Shown: in pieces, positions 32,874 through 36,884 of the stretch
Layout: each line of letters begins with the position of its first letter
Position numbering within the stretch: position 1 is the first letter of the stretch
NCBI GenBank assembly: GCA_035371905.1
Contig: DAORXQ010000008.1
Span: 1-36,884 of the forward strand
Origin: a bacterium
GTDB lineage: Bacteria > Ratteibacteria > UBA8468 > B48-G9 > JAFGKM01
Length of the DNA: 36,884 nucleotides
Direction of reading: 5' to 3'
Made by a program: the position numbers and the translations under genes
Notes under the pieces: model-generated
Told to the model about the DNA's origin: nothing
What the model saw: the letters and a program-made list of their open reading frames with translations, nothing else
Databases searched by the model: none

Positions 32874-34037
32874 ATGAGAAATTTATTGTTTAATTTATGC
32901 AAAATAAAAAATGCACGGGTAAAAAGGATTTCAAGTTATGATATGGAAGGAAGAAATAAAGATGCATGGACAATATCCCCGGGAGAAACAAAAACAATTG
33001 CAGAAATTGATGGGCCTGGATGTATAACTCATATCTGGATGACTCAGGGAGGACCTTTATTTTTATATAGAGAAGTAATTTTAAAATTTTACTGGGATGG
33101 AGAAGAAAATCCAAGTATTCTTGTACCTCTTGGTGATTTTTTCTGCCTTGGGCATTCTCTTGTTAATTCTTTCTGTTCTTTACCCTTTACTGCTTCAACT
33201 GCAAATCCATATAAATTCGGTGCTGGATGTGCTTTAAACTGTTATCTACCCATGCCTTTCAGAAAACATGCAAAAATAGAAATAACAAATGAAGGAAATC
33301 AGGCATATAATCAGTATTTCTATATTGACTACGAAATTTATGAAGATGATTTGAAAGAAGATATTGCCTATTTACACAGTCAGTGGAGAAGGGAAAATCC
33401 AACTCCTGGGTGGGGACCTGAAATACCTGTAAATACTCCTGAAGCAGATATTGTTAATAAAGAAGAAATTGCATACAAAAATAATTATGTTATTCTTGAA
33501 GCAGAAGGTAAAGGGCATTATATTGGATGTAATATTTCAGTTACAAATTTTCATGGAACATGGTGGGGGGAAGGAGATGATATGATATGGGTTGATGGGT
33601 ACAAATGGCCACCTGATTTACATGGAACTGGAAGTGAGGACTATTTCAATCAGGCATGGGGTATGCAAAATAATGCTTTTCTTTTTAATGGTTCTTCAAT
33701 ATTTGAAGGTCTTTCTGTTTTCGGACATAATCTTTATGATGGTAAATTACAGGGCGGATACCAGACATCCTATGTTTTTCATTTAACAAATCCAGTTCAT
33801 TTCAAAAAATCAATAAAGGTAACGATAGAACACGGACATGGAAATCATACTTCAAATGATTATTCTTCAACTGCATACTGGTATCAGATAGAGCCACATA
33901 AAAAATTTGATATTCTACCTGTTGAAAAGAGATATCCTGTATTGCTTTCTTTTGTAAATCCAGAAAATTTGAAAACAGAAAAAAGAGATATAATAATAAC
34001 TGAAGAAATGAAAGAAATGAAAAAGAGAAAGAAATGA
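32874..34037 (+). CDS. GH172 (DUF2961) glycoside hydrolase
   Basis: 387 aa, complete double jelly-roll type. GH172 enzymes cleave alpha-D-fructofuranosidic or alpha-D-arabinofuranosidic bonds. Visible: SSYDMEGRNKDAWTI and the IDGPGCITHIWMTQGG strand at the N-terminus, VPLGDFFCLGHS, HGTGSEDYFNQAWG with a probable catalytic Glu at residue 255, and GGYQTSYVFHLTNPVHF leading to TIEHGHGN, all typical of the family. No signal peptide, so it acts on imported oligosaccharides. AAGGAGGGG lies 6 nt before the ATG. Its end overlaps the amidohydrolase start by 4 nt (ATGA), making a three-gene operon with that gene and a polyol dehydrogenase. Confidence 0.92.
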   Translation: MRNLLFNLCKIKNARVKRISSYDMEGRNKDAWTISPGETKTIAEIDGPGCITHIWMTQGGPLFLYREVILKFYWDGEENPSILVPLGDFFCLGHSLVNSFCSLPFTASTANPYKFGAGCALNCYLPMPFRKHAKIEITNEGNQAYNQYFYIDYEIYEDDLKEDIAYLHSQWRRENPTPGWGPEIPVNTPEADIVNKEEIAYKNNYVILEAEGKGHYIGCNISVTNFHGTWWGEGDDMIWVDGYKWPPDLHGTGSEDYFNQAWGMQNNAFLFNGSSIFEGLSVFGHNLYDGKLQGGYQTSYVFHLTNPVHFKKSIKVTIEHGHGNHTSNDYSSTAYWYQIEPHKKFDILPVEKRYPVLLSFVNPENLKTEKRDIIITEEMKEMKKRKK

Positions 34038-34834
34038 AAATAATAGATATACATACACATGCCTTTCCTGATAATGTAGCAGAAAAAGCAATACCTCTGC
34101 TTGAAGAAGAGGGAAAAATAAAGGCGAAACTTGATGGAAAAATTTCATCTCTTTTATTTTCAATGGATAAATATGGAATTGAAAAAAGTGTTATATGTTC
34201 AATAGCAACAAAAATTACCCAGTATAACTCAATTTTAAAATGGTCAAAAGAGATATCCTCTGAAAGAATTATTCCATTTCCTTCTTTTCATCAGGATGAC
34301 CCACTTGTTTTTGAAAGGATAGAAGAAATAAAGAAAGAAGGATTTAAAGGTATAAAACTTCATCCATATTATCAGAAATTCACGGTTGATGAAGAAAAAA
34401 TGATGAAAATTTATGAAAAGATTTCAAAGGAAGGTTTGATACTTGTTCTGCATACCGGTTTTGATTTTGCTTTTGAGAGGATAAGAATTGCAGACCCTGA
34501 AAAAATTATGAATGTAAAGAAAAATTTCCCTGACTTAAAACTTATTACAACACATCTTGGAGCATGGGAGGACTGGGATAATGTTGAAAAATACTTAATT
34601 GGAAAGGAAATTTATATGGAAATTTCTTTTTCTCTTGAATTTCTTGAAAAGGAAAGGGCAAAAAGAATGATTTTGTCTCACCCTCCTGATTATATCTTAT
34701 TCGGAACTGATTCTCCATGGACAGACCAGGGCGAAACATTGAATTTACTCAGACAACTTAAACTTCCATCAGATATTGAAGAAAAAATTTTATATAAAAA
34801 TGCAGAAAGAATTCTTTTTAAAAAGGAGAGTTAA
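34034..34834 (+). CDS. Amidohydrolase-family (ACMSD-like) metal-dependent TIM-barrel hydrolase
   Basis: 266 aa. HTH at residues 7-9 in IIDIHTHAFPD, GIKLHPYYQKF near 112, HTGFDF near 140, ITTHLGAWED near 173 and LFGTDSPWTD near 223 supply the metal-binding His residues and the catalytic Asp of the aminocarboxymuconate-semialdehyde-decarboxylase-like branch. Members decarboxylate or hydrolyse small carboxylates and lactones. It overlaps the GH172 gene by 4 nt and precedes the sorbitol-type dehydrogenase by 1 nt, suggesting that it processes an oxidation product of the sugar released by GH172, for example a lactone. That link is inference. Confidence 0.85.
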   Translation: MKIIDIHTHAFPDNVAEKAIPLLEEEGKIKAKLDGKISSLLFSMDKYGIEKSVICSIATKITQYNSILKWSKEISSERIIPFPSFHQDDPLVFERIEEIKKEGFKGIKLHPYYQKFTVDEEKMMKIYEKISKEGLILVLHTGFDFAFERIRIADPEKIMNVKKNFPDLKLITTHLGAWEDWDNVEKYLIGKEIYMEISFSLEFLEKERAKRMILSHPPDYILFGTDSPWTDQGETLNLLRQLKLPSDIEEKILYKNAERILFKKES

Positions 34835-34835
34835 A

Positions 34836-35855
34836 ATGAAAGGTGCATTTTTGACAAAGCCATATAGTATTGAAATAAGGGAAATAGAAAAACCTGAAAT
34901 TAAAAATTCAGATGATGTTTTGATAAGAATTAAAAGTGTTGGTGTATGCGGTTCAGATGTTCATTATTATAAAGAAGGAAGAATTGGTGATTTTGTAGTA
35001 AAAGAGCCATTGATTTTAGGACATGAAAGTTCAGGGATAATTGAAAAGGTTGGAAAAAATGTAAAGAATTTAAAAGAAGGAGATAGAGTTGCAATAGAAC
35101 CAGGTATTCCTTGCAGAAAATGTGATTACTGTAAAGAGGGAAGGTATAATCTCTGTCCTGATGTTGTATTTTTCGCAACTCCACCAGTAAACGGTACTTT
35201 CTGTGAATATATTGTTCATCCTTCAGATTTTGTTTATAAAATACCAGAAAATTTATCTCTTGATGAAGCAACATTAATTGAGCCATTTTCTGTTGGAATT
35301 CATGCCTGTAATTTAATAAATTTAAAACCAGGTGAAAAAGTAATTGTATCTGGACTTGGACCTGTTGGACTTCTTGCTTTACTTTCTGCAAAAATATATG
35401 GTGGGATTGTTTATGGAATTGAAAAGAGTGAAAAAAGGATTGAATTTGCAAAAAATTTCGGTGCTGAATATGTATTTGATACAAAAAAGACAGAAATAAA
35501 AGAAATTAAAAATCTTTTACCTGAAAAAGTAGATGTTGTTTTTGAATGTTCCGGATATTCAGGTTTAATGGAAGAGACAATTAACTGGGTGAAAAGAGGT
35601 GGAAGGATTGTCTTTATTGGCTTGGGAACAGATTTTGTCAACCTTAATATTTCCAGAGTAACAAACGAAGAAATAAAAATTTCAGGTATTTTCAGATATG
35701 TAAACACATATAAAAGAGCAATTGAAATGATAAGTAAAAATAAAATCAATCTTAAGGAGTTAATAAGTAAAAATTTCCCTCTTGACAGAGTGAAAGATGC
35801 GCTTGAATATCCCGGTAAAAATCCTGACAGTATTAAAGTTATTGTTAATCCCTAA
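34836..35855 (+). CDS. Zinc-dependent sorbitol/xylitol dehydrogenase-like MDR enzyme
   Basis: 339 aa from ATG 34836, chosen because AAAAGGAGAG lies 6 nt upstream and the preceding stop is 1 nt away; a longer frame from 34776 would overlap the amidohydrolase. Catalytic zinc ligands C38 (VGVCGSD) and H63-E64 (GHE) are present, as is the full structural-zinc set C93, C96, C99, C107. FFATPPVNGTFCEYIVHP is the polyol-dehydrogenase signature. NAD binding: VSGLGPVGLLALLSA near residue 170. It would oxidise a secondary hydroxyl of a polyol or sugar. Last gene of the GH172 operon; convergent with the sialidase-like gene, separated by 1 nt. Confidence 0.92.
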   Translation: MKGAFLTKPYSIEIREIEKPEIKNSDDVLIRIKSVGVCGSDVHYYKEGRIGDFVVKEPLILGHESSGIIEKVGKNVKNLKEGDRVAIEPGIPCRKCDYCKEGRYNLCPDVVFFATPPVNGTFCEYIVHPSDFVYKIPENLSLDEATLIEPFSVGIHACNLINLKPGEKVIVSGLGPVGLLALLSAKIYGGIVYGIEKSEKRIEFAKNFGAEYVFDTKKTEIKEIKNLLPEKVDVVFECSGYSGLMEETINWVKRGGRIVFIGLGTDFVNLNISRVTNEEIKISGIFRYVNTYKRAIEMISKNKINLKELISKNFPLDRVKDALEYPGKNPDSIKVIVNP

Positions 35856-35856
35856 T

Positions 35857-36870
35857 TTAGATAAAAAAATCTTTTTCTGTAAGGGAATATCCTCTTATAT
35901 GTCCATTAGGTGCATCATCAACAATATAATTAACTATATAAATTTCACCATCTTCAAACTGAACCCATCCCGAATATCCTGTGTCAGAAAATTTGCTTCT
36001 GTCATAATCAATCGGTTTTATTCTTGTATGTGCCTGATTTCTTTCTTTTGAAAGTGCAGATTCAATATCTGTTAATGTTGCAAAAAAATTCTGTGTCCAC
36101 CATCCAAGCCATCCTTTTCCTCCCTGACAGAATCTATGAGTAATAAGAATATAACCGCTTTTCAACAATCCACTTACAGGTCTGTGGCATCCTGGAATTG
36201 GGAAGGGATAAGGACCCTCCCATGTTTCACCGTTATCATATGAAATCGCTTTAAAACAATCAAGACCGAGAAAACTATTTTCTCTCATAAAAGTTACAAG
36301 TTTACCATCAGGAAGTTCAAGGATACTGCCTTCACATAGATTAAGTCCTTCTTTTGATGCAATTTTAACCTGTCCATTCCATTTTTTCCCTCTATCATCA
36401 GAAATATAAACCATCTGTTCAAGATAACCCTTCTCATTATATCTCTGTGAAGCAATAAGATATCTTCCATTTTTAAGTTCTTTTAGTTTATCAGGTACAA
36501 AACCAGGTATGGGAAGTTCTATTTTTTTACTCCATGTTTTACCTTCATCCAAACTGTACCACATAAAAAGTTTTCTCAATTTTATATCCTTTTCTCCTGC
36601 TCCTTTATCACAAATTATAACAACTTTTCCATCACTTAAATGAGAAATTCTCGGACAGTTCCATCCAGAGTCAACTTCAGAAAGATGAAATTTATCTGAC
36701 CATGTTCTTCCCCTATCTGAACTTACTTTATAAACAACTCTTGAATAACTTCTGTCTGCATGATGTTTACATTCAAGAAAAACACATATCAATTTACCCG
36801 AAGGTAATAGAACAACATCAGGAAATGCTTCATAAATACTATCATCCCTGCTTATAATAAACTTTTCCAT
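35857..36870 (-). CDS. BNR-repeat / sialidase-fold glycosidase-like protein
   Basis: 337 aa six-bladed propeller candidate with four Asp-boxes (S-x-D-x-G-x-x-W) at residues 50-57 (SSDRGRTW), 106-113 (SLDEGKTW), 157-164 (SDDRGKKW) and 210-217 (SYDNGETW). It opens with FIISRDDSIYEAFPDVVLLPSGKL, seen in the exo-alpha-sialidase-like group; the N-terminal Arg-Ile-Pro of true sialidases is not evident. No signal peptide. A GGAGG site lies within the last 14 bases of the window before its ATG, so the gene is complete. Substrate could be a sialic-acid-like or uronic-acid-like sugar, or it may be a lectin-like protein. Confidence 0.82.
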   Translation of the reverse strand: MEKFIISRDDSIYEAFPDVVLLPSGKLICVFLECKHHADRSYSRVVYKVSSDRGRTWSDKFHLSEVDSGWNCPRISHLSDGKVVIICDKGAGEKDIKLRKLFMWYSLDEGKTWSKKIELPIPGFVPDKLKELKNGRYLIASQRYNEKGYLEQMVYISDDRGKKWNGQVKIASKEGLNLCEGSILELPDGKLVTFMRENSFLGLDCFKAISYDNGETWEGPYPFPIPGCHRPVSGLLKSGYILITHRFCQGGKGWLGWWTQNFFATLTDIESALSKERNQAHTRIKPIDYDRSKFSDTGYSGWVQFEDGEIYIVNYIVDDAPNGHIRGYSLTEKDFFI

Positions 36871-36884
36871 CTTTCCTCCTTTTT

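Noticed and set aside
34930..35484. 184-codon frame on the minus strand
   Set aside because: It lies inside the well-supported dehydrogenase gene, is rich in Q/H/L/F as expected of an antisense shadow, and has no domain or ribosome-binding site.

Overview
The window is low-GC bacterial DNA (A/T-rich third positions, Shine-Dalgarno-led operons). Gene content points to an uncultured Gram-negative lineage near the Planctomycetes/Verrucomicrobia/Omnitrophota group: a secreted DUF1549/DUF1553 - DUF1501 - PPC-domain cluster, a DUF6785-type membrane protein, GH172 (DUF2961), cytoplasmic sulfatase-like enzymes, V-type ATPase subunits, remnants of ADP-heptose synthesis and an AmaP-like protein. The phylum is inferred from gene content only. 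I see no rRNA, tRNA, CRISPR array, intact transposase or phage gene.

Layout. 1-9930 (+): the end of an IclR regulator, two alkaline-phosphatase-superfamily hydrolases, Mfd, a radical SAM enzyme, a BaiN/HI0933-type flavoprotein and a sugar-phosphate-isomerase-like TIM barrel. 9927-14240 (-): a small membrane protein and a complete Fe(3+)-type ABC importer (ATPase, fused double permease, binding protein). 14417-16451 (+): V-ATPase subunits F and A only. 16443-28454 (-): SGNH hydrolase, a RidA/chorismatase-like protein, the DUF1501-type secreted cluster, a creatininase-family hydrolase, two medium-chain dehydrogenases and a large glycoside-hydrolase-like protein at the head of the run. 28747-32792: a decayed zone with a GH4 stub and broken rfaE2, gmhA and amaP-like genes, an intact DUF6785 gene and a broken membrane/coiled-coil gene. 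32874-35855 (+): GH172 - amidohydrolase - sorbitol-type dehydrogenase operon, convergent with a BNR/sialidase-like gene (-). Much of the window looks like uptake and breakdown of glycans, including sulfated ones, with several sugar dehydrogenases.

The most unusual signal is a family of short palindromes with core CCCACCTTTAAGGTGGG (or its reverse complement), at about 14289, 17190, 28877 and 32753. Two copies share 43 bp, differ only by a compensatory base-pair change, and lie in direct orientation at the ends of a 3.9-kb block in which four of five genes are broken. One copy sits exactly where a GH4 gene and an rfaE2 gene are both cut off. Another supplies the last codons and the stop of the RidA-like gene. 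This may be a mobile hairpin element linked to rearrangement, or an assembly join at a repeat. The sequence alone cannot separate the two.

Several transcription-unit-first genes lack a Shine-Dalgarno but have a -10-like hexamer 4-10 nt before the start codon, which suggests leaderless or nearly leaderless mRNAs, while genes inside operons have strong GGAGG sites. I did not find a convincing new multi-gene defence or catalytic system.
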